58,788 nucleotides of DNA from assembly GCA_039933785.1 (NCBI GenBank), contig JBDTNL010000018.1, forward strand, positions 1 to 58,788, in the 5' to 3' direction. Source of the stretch: JBDTNL01 sp039933785 (GTDB lineage: Bacteria; Acidobacteriota; Thermoanaerobaculia; Multivoradales; JAGPDF01). Below, piece by piece: positions 15,161 through 23,864 of this stretch. The notes beneath the pieces are model-generated. The model was not told the DNA's origin. It made no database searches and saw only the letters and a list, made by a program, of their open reading frames with translations. Position 1 is the stretch's first letter; every line of letters starts with the position of its first letter. Position numbers and translations under genes: made by a program.

Positions 15161-18100
15161 GGGATTGTAATCACGACTTCGAGGCCCCCGCCAGGGCCGT
15201 TGTACGCGGCGACTCCGCCGCCGTGTTCTTCCACGATCCGGCGCGCGATGGGCAGGCCAAGCCCGGTGCCGGTGTCATGGGTCGAGAAGTAGGGGTCGAA
15301 AATTCGCGGCAGCAGCTCCGCCGGCACGCCTGGACCGCGATCGGCGACCACGACCCGCGCCTGGTCGCCGACTCGCTCCACGGTAATGCGCACTGTGCCC
15401 TGCCCGGCGCTTGCGCGCACGGCGTTTTCGAGCAGGTTGCGCACCGCCCGACCGAGCATGCGCTCGTCGAAGCGGGAGAGTAGGTGGGGAGTCGATTCTT
15501 GGAGCTCGATCTCGACTCCCGGCGGCGGCGCGGCCTGGTAGCCCTCGACGATGCGGCGCACCGCGGGCACCAGATCGCCGTCGGCGAGCGCCAGCTTCGG
15601 AATCCGGCTGTAAGTCGAGAACTCGGACGCGATCTGACGCAAGTCTTCCACCTGACCGAGGATGTTGGTGGTGCAACGCTCGAACACCTCGGCGAAGCGT
15701 TCGGGAGCGCTGGCATAGACCTCGCGCATGTGCTCGGCGGAAAGCCGAATCGGCGTCAGCGGGTTCTTGATCTCGTGCGCGATCATGCGCGCCATCTCGG
15801 CCCAGGCTTCCAGGCGCTGGCCGCGCAGGATTTCGGTCGCGTCCTCGACGACGAAAAGCGCCGAAGGCTCGCCCGCGCCGGGCACCTGAACCCACACCAG
15901 CGTCCACTCGCGCTCCCCTTCCGGCGTGCGCAGTTTCATCGCCGTGCGCTGGGGCTCCGTTCCGCCCGGCTTGACGCTGCCCCTCGAGATACCGCGCAGC
16001 CACTCGGCCACCGGCGCGAGTCCGGGGCGCTTGGCGAGCGACGTCGCGAGCGCTTCGCCGGCGCTGACTCCGAGCAATTCCGCAGCGACGCGGTTGTGCA
16101 GAATGGCCCGCTGCTCGCGATCGAGCGAGACGACGCCGGCGGTCACGTTCTCCACCATGTTCTCGAGCACATGCTTGCCGCGCACGAGATCCTCGCGGGC
16201 CTCGGCGATGCGCCGCGCCATGCGGTCGACCGCCTCGACCAGGGCGGCGAGCTCGAGCTCCGTCGGAGCCAATCCGAGCGAGGAGGCGCCGGCTGCGATG
16301 CGCTGGGTGCCCTGCACCAGCTCCTGCAAAGGCCGGGTAAAGTTCTGCGCCAGGCGGCCGCCTACGGCAACGAGCAGGATGAAGAGCGCCGAGGCGCCGA
16401 GGAGTGCTTGCCGGTGCAGATAGGCGATGGCGGTCTGAGTCTCCTCCTGCTGGGCCAGCAGCGGCATCGAGAGCGTCAGCCCCTCCGCCGCATCGCGAGT
16501 GCCGTTGTTGCCGTCCGGCATGCGCAAGGGTGCGTAGATTTCGAGGTAGCTCACCTCGCCGGTGTGCCCGGTCTTCGATGCCACGTCGTAGCCCTGCAGA
16601 GCGAGCCGCGAGTAGATATCGCCGGGGATGCGCTTGGGCAGCAGCCCGGCGGTGAACAGCTCGCGCTTGCTCGAGGCGTATACCGTGCTGCCCCAGTACA
16701 GGTTGACCTCATGGTGGACGACCGCGGAGAGCCACAGCAGGAGGTCGTCGTCGAGCGTCGTGTCGAGTCCGAAGCCGGGATCCAGGGTCAGCAGGTACTC
16801 TCCGAGGACCCGCTGCGCCGAGGCGAGAGCCTGCTGGCCGTCGCTGCGCTGCTCGTTGCGCACCCGCTCCTCGAGGCCGCCGACCAAGGCAACGCTGAGC
16901 AGCAGCAGGGGCACCAGCAGGAGCACGGTGTAGACAATGAGCAGACGCTTCGAGTACGAGCGCACGGCCCGCCTCAGGGTGTCGCGGAACGTGGCTCGGG
17001 GCAGGCCCAGGAGAACCACCAGCAGGCTGGCGGCGGCCGCGAGCAAGAGGCTCGCCAGGCAATGCGTTCCCACGCGATCGAGACCGGCGAGCGGCGCCAG
17101 ACGAGGAATGTAGATCGCCCGCCAACCCTCGCGCCCGGCGGCGGCCCAGGCCGACGCGGTGCCGACCGGCGTCGCGACCTCGTTGACCACTCCGCGGCGC
17201 AGGCGCGGATCGAGCGGCGGCGTTTCGCGCCACGGTGCGAGTAGGGCATGGCCGGTCGGATCGTAGAGCGCGAAGGTCACTCCCGCGGGCAGTCCTTCCA
17301 CCGTGTGCGCGCCGGGCGCGCCGCGCAGCAAGTCGAGCCCGAGATCTCCGGCGCGCTGCATTCCCCAGCGAAACCCGGGCCGGGGTTGGAACCAATACAA
17401 GCCGCGGCCATAGGGCTTGCCGCCGGCCTTCAGCTCCACTTCCCCGGAGACCAGAGTGTCGTCCCAAACCGGCAGGCGCGGTGGAGACCAGCGACCAGGC
17501 AGTTGTTCCACGCGTGCTCCGCCGCGCAGGGGAAGGCCAAAAGCAAAACGCGAACCCTCCTTGCCGTAGGGGATGACGGAGAGCGCCGAGAAGATGTTCG
17601 CTCGTCCCAGTGGAGAGCGCCGCCAGAGCGCGATCGCCAAATCTTGGCGGTCCAGCCGCAGAGAAGGCGAAGGCGACAAGTCCTCGATGTCGGTCTCTGC
17701 GAGGGCCCGCTGAACGGCGACCTCGAGCGCCTTCTGCTCGCTGTCCGAGGGCGGTGCCAGCGCTTGCAAGAGCTGCGGCGCCGAGTCGCGCAACGCCGCG
17801 CGGGAGGCGAGCTCCCATGCCACGGCAGAGGAGAGCGCCGCGATCAGCACCGCCGTCGCTCCCGCCGCCAGCCGATGCGTGGGCCAGTTGCCCGCCGCCC
17901 ACACCGCGGCGAGCGCGAAACCAAGGACGAGCAGTGCGCCGGCGAGGATCTCGAAATCCAGCAAGGCGCCCGCGGTGAGCAGTGAGCCGATGGCCAGCCA
18001 GGCCAGCCGCGAGCGGGCCGGGACCTCGGCCGGATGCCTGGCTCGTCTCCCGCCCGCCAGCAGGAGAAGAGCAAAAGCGAAACTCGCCAGTCCCAGTCTC

Positions 18101-19266
18101 AGTGCCGAATCTCTCGACGAGCCCCACAGAGCGGACCCGAGATCAATGCTGAATCCGAGCCGGCCGGCGAGGAAGCAGAGGCTGAGCAGCAGCATGGCCG
18201 CCAGGGCTCCCCCCGCCGCCGACCAGCGCGCGCGCCGCTGCCATCGCACCTTGGAGGCCACGATGCCGACCAAGCCGGCGACCAGGAGCGGCAGGAGCGC
18301 CGAGGGCGGCGCGGCTGCCGCCAGGAGCCAGCAGGAAACTCCGCCGGCGCCGAGCGCCACGACTTGCCACGGACGGGCGCGGCTCCGCACCACCGTTCCC
18401 GAGAGGAAGGCGAGTCCGATGCCGCGCAGCACGGCCAAGCCGAAGAGTCCCAGGCCGAGCACGATCCACGCGGCACGCCGCGGGCGCGCGAGAGTTTGCG
18501 GCAGCTCGTCCCCGGGCTCCGCTATGAGGCGAGGATCGCCGGGGCTGTCGAGGGCAAGCCATCGCTGGGGAAGAGTTTCGGCGGCCTCACCCTGATCGCC
18601 GCTGTCGACCAACGACCAGCGCCACGCGCGCGGGCGGCGCCAACTCGGATCCTTGAAGGGCAATCGATCGACCGGCAGGCTCACTCCGGCGGCGACGCGA
18701 AACGGTCTCTTCTCTCCGGCCAGCGGTCGCACGACGACCAGGGTCGCGGAGGAGAATCCGGCGACGAAGGCGTCACCGGTCAAGGGCAGCGCGTTGCCCG
18801 ACAACTCGTGCAGCAACCCCGCTCCCGCCCAGGCGACCGCTTCTCCATCGGGGTTGATGAGTGCGAGGGTCAGGCCCGGGCGGCCAGCGTCGGCGCGCTC
18901 AGCGAGGATCCGAAATGCGGCCAACCGTTGGTCCGGAGTCTCCGGTGCGTGCGCAATCGAGGCGCTTGCTTCGGCAGCCTCTTGCCGCAGGCCGGCCCAT
19001 AACTCGCGGTAGGGTCGCTGAGCGGCAGCGGTCCATTCCTCGGGCGACATCGCCGGGAAAGCGGACAACAGCCAAGCGCCGCCGAGAATAACGGCGGCCG
19101 CGAGCAGACAGGCGCCGACCAGCGTGCCCTCTCGCGGTGCTGGGCGTTGGGCGAGGAAAGCCGCGCCGATCGCGACCAGCACCAAGGCGGGCCAGCCTGC
19201 CGGTAGAAACGGCGCTGCGGCCGCGGCGATGAGAAGCGAGATCTCGACTGGCCGGGCGGTCCTCAC
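15151..19266 (-). CDS. Giant multi-membrane-span NtrY-like sensor histidine kinase
   Basis: 1371 residues, about twice the usual NtrY length. Layout: three N-terminal membrane segments (7-70), an extracytoplasmic domain (about 75-260), a cluster of about eight segments (265-486), a second large extracytoplasmic domain (about 490-735), segments at 736-754 and 772-797, a third outer domain (800-950), and a last segment (951-970). Then come HAMP (970-1025), PAS (1032-1150), HisKA with MIAHEIKNPLTPIRL (phospho-acceptor H1164) and a HATPase domain with NLLENAVRAS, DRGPGVP and TGTGLGLPIA. GTG 19266 overlaps the urocanase stop (GTGA). The frame is open to 19524, but that extension is urocanase read out of frame. 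No receiver-domain partner lies nearby. Confidence 0.88.
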   Translation of the reverse strand: MRTARPVEISLLIAAAAAPFLPAGWPALVLVAIGAAFLAQRPAPREGTLVGACLLAAAVILGGAWLLSAFPAMSPEEWTAAAQRPYRELWAGLRQEAAEASASIAHAPETPDQRLAAFRILAERADAGRPGLTLALINPDGEAVAWAGAGLLHELSGNALPLTGDAFVAGFSSATLVVVRPLAGEKRPFRVAAGVSLPVDRLPFKDPSWRRPRAWRWSLVDSGDQGEAAETLPQRWLALDSPGDPRLIAEPGDELPQTLARPRRAAWIVLGLGLFGLAVLRGIGLAFLSGTVVRSRARPWQVVALGAGGVSCWLLAAAAPPSALLPLLVAGLVGIVASKVRWQRRARWSAAGGALAAMLLLSLCFLAGRLGFSIDLGSALWGSSRDSALRLGLASFAFALLLLAGGRRARHPAEVPARSRLAWLAIGSLLTAGALLDFEILAGALLVLGFALAAVWAAGNWPTHRLAAGATAVLIAALSSAVAWELASRAALRDSAPQLLQALAPPSDSEQKALEVAVQRALAETDIEDLSPSPSLRLDRQDLAIALWRRSPLGRANIFSALSVIPYGKEGSRFAFGLPLRGGARVEQLPGRWSPPRLPVWDDTLVSGEVELKAGGKPYGRGLYWFQPRPGFRWGMQRAGDLGLDLLRGAPGAHTVEGLPAGVTFALYDPTGHALLAPWRETPPLDPRLRRGVVNEVATPVGTASAWAAAGREGWRAIYIPRLAPLAGLDRVGTHCLASLLLAAAASLLVVLLGLPRATFRDTLRRAVRSYSKRLLIVYTVLLLVPLLLLSVALVGGLEERVRNEQRSDGQQALASAQRVLGEYLLTLDPGFGLDTTLDDDLLLWLSAVVHHEVNLYWGSTVYASSKRELFTAGLLPKRIPGDIYSRLALQGYDVASKTGHTGEVSYLEIYAPLRMPDGNNGTRDAAEGLTLSMPLLAQQEETQTAIAYLHRQALLGASALFILLVAVGGRLAQNFTRPLQELVQGTQRIAAGASSLGLAPTELELAALVEAVDRMARRIAEAREDLVRGKHVLENMVENVTAGVVSLDREQRAILHNRVAAELLGVSAGEALATSLAKRPGLAPVAEWLRGISRGSVKPGGTEPQRTAMKLRTPEGEREWTLVWVQVPGAGEPSALFVVEDATEILRGQRLEAWAEMARMIAHEIKNPLTPIRLSAEHMREVYASAPERFAEVFERCTTNILGQVEDLRQIASEFSTYSRIPKLALADGDLVPAVRRIVEGYQAAPPPGVEIELQESTPHLLSRFDERMLGRAVRNLLENAVRASAGQGTVRITVERVGDQARVVVADRGPGVPAELLPRIFDPYFSTHDTGTGLGLPIARRIVEEHGGGVAAYNGPGGGLEVVITIPCL

Positions 19267-20921
19267 AGCATCGGGATGTCGACGCCATGGCGACGCGCAA
19301 ACGCCACCGCATCGGGATAGCCGGCGTCGGCATGACGCACGACGCCCATGCCCGGATCGCCGGTCAACACACGTTCGAGCCGGACCGCCGCGTCCGGGGT
19401 TCCGTCGGCCACGATGACCATGCCGGCGTGAATCGAGTAGCCGATGCCGACGCCACCGCCATGGTGGAGCGATACCCAAGTCGCGCCATTCACCGCGTTC
19501 AACAAGAGGTTGAGCACCGGCCAATCGGCGATCGCATCCGAACCGTCGCGCATGGCTTCGGTTTCCCGGTTGGGCGACGCCACCGAGCCGCAGTCGAGAT
19601 GATCGCGGCCGATCACGATCGGGGCCTTGACTCGGCCTGAAGCCACCAGCTCGTTGAACAGCCGGCCGGCGCGAGCGCGCTCGCCGTAGCCGAGCCAGCA
19701 GATACGCGCCGGCAGACCCTGGAATGCGACGCGCTCCCGAGCCAGCGGAATCCAGCGATGAAGCGCCTCGTCGTCGGGGAACTCCTCGAGGATCGCCTGG
19801 TCAGTGACCGCCAGGTCCTCCGGGTCGCCGGACAGGACCGCCCAGCGAAACGGACCCTTGCCCTCGCAAAACAGCGGCCGGATGAAGAGCGGCACAAAAC
19901 CGCCGATGTCGAAAGCGTCCGTGACGCCCTCGGCGAGCGCCTGTCCGCGCAGATTGTTGCCGTAGTCGAAAGTCACCGCGCCGCGCGCCTTGAGAGCGAG
20001 CATGGCGCGGACGTGGACCGCCATCGACTGCAGAGAACGCCGCACGTACTGTGCCGCGTCCGTTCGGCGAAGGGTGTCGGCCTGTTGCAGGTTCAAGCCC
20101 TGCGGCAGGTAGCCAGTCAGGGCGTCATGAGCCGAGGTCTGATCGGTCAAGATGTCGGGGGTGATGCCCTGGGCGAGCAGAGCCTGGAGCAGATCGATCG
20201 CGTTGGCCTCGACGGCGATGGAAATCACCCGCCGCTCGGCCTTGGCCTCGAGCGCCCGCGCGATGGCGGCATCGATCGCGGTCTCCGACGTGTCGACATA
20301 GCGCGTCGCCAGGCGGCGCTCGATCCGCGAGCGGTCGACCTCGGCGACCAGACAGACGCCGTCGTTCATGGTGACCGCGAGCGGCTGCGCTCCCCCCATC
20401 CCACCGAGGCCGGCGGTCACCGTCAGCGTGCCGCGCAGGCTGCCGCCGAAATGTTGCCGGGCGCATTCGGCCAGGGTCTCGAAGGTGCCCTGCAGGATGC
20501 CTTGGGTGCCGATGTAGATCCACGAGCCCGCGGTCATCTGGCCGTACATCGTCAAGCCCAGACCCTCGAGGCGTCGGAACTCGTCCGCGGTTGCCCATTT
20601 GGGCACCAACAACGAGTTGGCGATCAAGACGCGCGGCGCCTCGCGATGGGTTTTGAAGACCGCAACGGGCTTTCCGGACTGCACCAGCAGCGACTCGTCG
20701 TCGCCCAGACGCCGCAGTGTGCGAACGATGGCCTCGTAACACTCCCAGTTACGCGCCGCCTTGCCCGAGCCGCCATAGACCACGAGATCCTCGGGGTGCT
20801 CGGCGACCTCGGGGTCGAGGTTGTTCATCAGCATGCGCAAGGCGGCTTCCTGCTGCCACCCGCGGCAGGAGAGCTCGGTGCCGCGCGGCGCGCGGACGGT
20901 GTGGGCGAGGGCGCTCGTCAT
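19263..20921 (-). CDS. hutU: Urocanate hydratase
   Basis: A 552-residue cytosolic enzyme of normal family length that adds water to urocanate, the second step of histidine degradation, using tightly bound NAD+. Diagnostic segments are VVYGGSGKAARNWE, MTAGSWIYIGTQGI, the dinucleotide-binding TAGLGGMGGAQPLAVTM, DQTSAHD, and the C-terminal HHGGGVGIGYSIHAGMV. No hutH, hutI, hutG or hutF is present in the window, which is unusual. Its stop overlaps the start of the giant histidine kinase by four bases. It follows the FHA/AAA+ regulator gene after 25 bases. Confidence 0.97.
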   Translation of the reverse strand: MTSALAHTVRAPRGTELSCRGWQQEAALRMLMNNLDPEVAEHPEDLVVYGGSGKAARNWECYEAIVRTLRRLGDDESLLVQSGKPVAVFKTHREAPRVLIANSLLVPKWATADEFRRLEGLGLTMYGQMTAGSWIYIGTQGILQGTFETLAECARQHFGGSLRGTLTVTAGLGGMGGAQPLAVTMNDGVCLVAEVDRSRIERRLATRYVDTSETAIDAAIARALEAKAERRVISIAVEANAIDLLQALLAQGITPDILTDQTSAHDALTGYLPQGLNLQQADTLRRTDAAQYVRRSLQSMAVHVRAMLALKARGAVTFDYGNNLRGQALAEGVTDAFDIGGFVPLFIRPLFCEGKGPFRWAVLSGDPEDLAVTDQAILEEFPDDEALHRWIPLARERVAFQGLPARICWLGYGERARAGRLFNELVASGRVKAPIVIGRDHLDCGSVASPNRETEAMRDGSDAIADWPVLNLLLNAVNGATWVSLHHGGGVGIGYSIHAGMVIVADGTPDAAVRLERVLTGDPGMGVVRHADAGYPDAVAFARRHGVDIPML

Positions 20922-20946
20922 CGGGCGATCTTAGCTTTCCCGGCGC

Positions 20947-22743
20947 TCAGATCCGATAGCGCTGCATCTTCATGGCCAGGCCGTTGCGCGAGATGCCCAG
21001 CAGCCGCGCCGCATGCAGCTTGTTGCCGTCGGTGCGCCGCAACGCTTCGCGGATCGCGGCTTCCTCGCAGGACGAAACGAGGCGTTCGAGCTGGATGTCT
21101 GCGCTGCCGTCGCTCGCCCTGCCGGCGGCCTCGATGGCGGCGGTCCGCACGCGCTCCGGCAGCATGCTGTGCCGGATGGGCTGCCCCGCCGGACAGATGT
21201 ACACCAGCTGACGAATGAGATTCTCGAGCTCGGGAAGGTTCCCCGGATAGTGGTAGCCGGTCAATGCCGCCATCGCCTTGACCGAGATCCCGTGCACGCG
21301 CTTCCCCGCTTCGTGGCAGAAGCGGTTCACGAAGGCCTGGATGAGCAACGGCAGATCTTCTCGGCGATCGCGTAGCGGTGGCACGTCGATCGCCATGCGC
21401 GATAGCCGGTGGGCGAGGTCGACGCGAAAGGCGTCACGCGCCGCGCGTGGCTCCAGCGCGGACCCACTGGAAGCGATCAGCCGCACGTCCACGCGCTGGG
21501 CCTCGGTGCCGCCGACGGGCTCGACCTCGCCGGAGCGGAGGAACCGCACCATGCGCGCCTGCAGGTCCATCGGCAGATGCTCGACGTCGGCGAGCAGCAG
21601 CGTGCCGCCGTCGGCCTCCGCCAGCTTGCCCGGCTTGCGCCGGACCGCGCGGCCGGGGCTCTCGACCGAGACGCCGAAGAGCTCGGCCTCGAGCAGGCCG
21701 CCGGCGACGCCGAGGCAAGAGGCAACCACGAACGGTCCCTTCGAGCGCGGCCCCGAGAGATGGAGTGTCCGCGCCAGGTTCTCCCTGCCGGTTCCGGCTT
21801 CGCCGCGCAGCAGCACCGTGACCTCGGGCTCGATGGCGCCCTTCAACTGCTCCATCAAGCGCTTCATGGCGAGGGATTCACCGACCGTGAGACCGGGGGC
21901 GGTGCGCAGGTCGCGCTGGCGGCCGTGTCCAGGCAGCAGCGGCTCGTAGCGTCCCACGTGGTGCACCAGCCCAAGCACCAACATGTCGGCGACGGCGCGC
22001 AGGAACGGCAGCGGCGACCAGGCGCCGGGCTCGAAACGCGGAAAGGCGGCGAGCAGGAGGTGCGAGCGCTCGAGGCCGGTGAAGTAGCGGAAGAAGACCC
22101 AAGCACGGCCTTCACTGAGCATGCCCTCGAAGGCGCCCGCTTCGTGCCGGGCCTTCGGGCGGTGGCGGTGGGCATGGGCCTGATTCATCAGCTCACCGCC
22201 GGACGCGAGCCAGGCCGGATCGGACGCCGCGACCAGACGAATGCCGTGGTTGTCCCCTTCGAACTGCAACAGGAAGAGCGCTCCGCCGCCGAAATCGGCC
22301 AGCATGGCGCCGAGCAGCGACTCGGCCGTGGCGCGGCTCTCGGTGTCGCCGAGTACCCAGTCGGAGAGCGCCGCGACATGTAGCGACAGGCTCTCTGGGG
22401 TCACCGTAGGGGCTTCGGGAATTCGCGGCGGCGCGATGGGTAGCGGATCGGCTGTCGCCTCCGAGTCTTCGAGGAGCAACGTCGCGCTGCCCAGCTTGAC
22501 CTCGTCGAGAACTTGCAAGCTGGCGTCCTGGACGCGCTTGCCGTTGACCATCATCCCCTTGCGCGAGCTGAGGTCGGCGATCCGTAGCTCACCGCTGTCC
22601 CAGGTCAACAGGGCATGCCGTTGGGCTACGCCGGCGTACGGAAGACAGATTTCACATTCGGGCTCGCTGCCGATGACCGCTGGGCTCCGCGGCACCGGGA
22701 ACCGTTGCACGCCGTGATGTCCATAGGCGACGAAGCGGAGCAT
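20947..22743 (-). CDS. FHA-AAA+-Fis regulator with degenerate active sites
   Basis: A 598-residue protein built like a sigma-54 activator: FHA-like domain (15-90), GAF-like region (130-265), AAA+ domain (285-510) and a Fis-type HTH (555-598, ending with GISRNGLAMKMQRYRI). Key residues are changed. Walker A reads GEAGTGRE (Lys replaced by Arg320), the L1 loop where GAFTGA should be reads VESPGRA (about 360-366), Walker B ends LLLADV instead of FLDEI, and sensor I is ASS rather than ATN. The FHA signature is also weakened (IGS for GR, VAQRH for SxRRH). DNA binding seems intact, so it may act as a DNA-bound scaffold or repressor rather than a sigma-54 ATPase. Confidence 0.85.
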   Translation of the reverse strand: MLRFVAYGHHGVQRFPVPRSPAVIGSEPECEICLPYAGVAQRHALLTWDSGELRIADLSSRKGMMVNGKRVQDASLQVLDEVKLGSATLLLEDSEATADPLPIAPPRIPEAPTVTPESLSLHVAALSDWVLGDTESRATAESLLGAMLADFGGGALFLLQFEGDNHGIRLVAASDPAWLASGGELMNQAHAHRHRPKARHEAGAFEGMLSEGRAWVFFRYFTGLERSHLLLAAFPRFEPGAWSPLPFLRAVADMLVLGLVHHVGRYEPLLPGHGRQRDLRTAPGLTVGESLAMKRLMEQLKGAIEPEVTVLLRGEAGTGRENLARTLHLSGPRSKGPFVVASCLGVAGGLLEAELFGVSVESPGRAVRRKPGKLAEADGGTLLLADVEHLPMDLQARMVRFLRSGEVEPVGGTEAQRVDVRLIASSGSALEPRAARDAFRVDLAHRLSRMAIDVPPLRDRREDLPLLIQAFVNRFCHEAGKRVHGISVKAMAALTGYHYPGNLPELENLIRQLVYICPAGQPIRHSMLPERVRTAAIEAAGRASDGSADIQLERLVSSCEEAAIREALRRTDGNKLHAARLLGISRNGLAMKMQRYRI

Positions 22744-22752
22744 CGTGTGATC

Positions 22753-23811
22753 CTAAGCGCGACTGCCCGCCAGAGCGCGAGCCGAACGATGAAAGGCACG
22801 ACGCCAGTGGTTGAAGTCGCTCGAGGCGGAGGTGCGATGGGCGAGCAGCACGGCGACGAGATCGGCCTCGGGATCGATCCACAAACTCGTCCCGGTGGAC
22901 CCCGTGTGCCCGAATGCCCCGGCCGACAACGCCGGCCCTGCGCTGCCCGCAACTCTCCGCCTTGCCCAACCGAGTGCATACGCGCCCTGTGGCCCGGCGA
23001 TGCTCGCCGCGACGTCGCGCGGCCGCAGCAGTCGTCGCGGCCGTAGCCACTCGCGGCCGAGGGTCGCAACGCTCTCGGCGTCGCCGAACAGGCCCGCGTG
23101 TCCAGCGAGTCCACCAAGAAACCGCGCGTTGCCGTCCTGGACCGCACCCGGTGAAGGCGCTCTGCGGACAGGAAGGTCGAGTTTCTGTGCTGCCGCCAAT
23201 TCATGCTCCCGGCGGCCGTCCAGGATCGTCTCGGCCACGTCGCGCACCGCACCCGGCGAGGGCTGGATGCGCTCGAGCCCCAGCGGTGAGAGGACGCTGG
23301 TGCGCAGCGCCGCCTCGAACGACACACCGAGAACGGATTCGACGCTCGAGGACCACAGGATGTAGCCCAGATCGCTATAGGTGGGCCGAGAGCCACCGAG
23401 CAGCGCGCCGCCGGTCAAGAGGTTCGGCACGTCGCCAGGTTTCGCACAACGCAGTTGAAGTGGCGTCCAAGCCTGAAGACTCGAACGGTGGCGCAACAGG
23501 TGTTCCATGGTCGCTCGCGCCATGGTGGGATGCGAGTCCGGCCAAACATCGCCGACCCGAAGAGCGAGCGCCATCGCCTTCGACTGCGCGAGCACCCGAG
23601 CGAGCGTCGCACTGAAGGGCTTGGTGAGCGAGGCCAGATCGAAGCGGGTGTCCGCTCGCACCAGCGCGCCGCCACGGCCAGATCGTGTCCGCCCGGCGAC
23701 ACCGCTCCAGAGAACTCCTCGGGACGTACCCACCCAAGCGCTGGCCGCGGTGGCGACGCTCTGCTCCACCAGCGCATCCAGTACTCCCTGCGGACTCTCG
23801 ACCATTCGCAC
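22753..23811 (-). CDS. Serine hydrolase of the class C beta-lactamase / esterase fold
   Basis: A 352-residue member of the beta-lactamase-fold serine hydrolases (esterases, D-Ala peptidases, AmpC relatives). The SxxK motif is SLTK at 61-64. The second motif is Y145-S-D147, where YxN is usual, and the third is HTG at 302-304 in GHTGSTGTSLWIDP. There is no clear signal peptide, so it may be cytoplasmic, and the substrate cannot be told. Nothing specifically supports antibiotic resistance. It begins 53 bases after thrC and ends 10 bases before the FHA/AAA+ regulator. Confidence 0.82.
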   Translation of the reverse strand: MRMVESPQGVLDALVEQSVATAASAWVGTSRGVLWSGVAGRTRSGRGGALVRADTRFDLASLTKPFSATLARVLAQSKAMALALRVGDVWPDSHPTMARATMEHLLRHRSSLQAWTPLQLRCAKPGDVPNLLTGGALLGGSRPTYSDLGYILWSSSVESVLGVSFEAALRTSVLSPLGLERIQPSPGAVRDVAETILDGRREHELAAAQKLDLPVRRAPSPGAVQDGNARFLGGLAGHAGLFGDAESVATLGREWLRPRRLLRPRDVAASIAGPQGAYALGWARRRVAGSAGPALSAGAFGHTGSTGTSLWIDPEADLVAVLLAHRTSASSDFNHWRRAFHRSARALAGSRA

Positions 23812-23864
23812 TAACCCCCGCCCACACGACGGAGTCCACGGAACCCCAAAGCGCGAGCGACCAT

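Noticed and set aside
19267..19524. N-terminal extension of the giant kinase
   Set aside because: It is urocanase read out of frame; the GTGA overlap gives a clean start.
22753..23811. Antibiotic-resistance beta-lactamase
   Set aside because: The fold is shared by esterases and peptidases, the second motif is YSD rather than YAN, and no signal peptide is visible.
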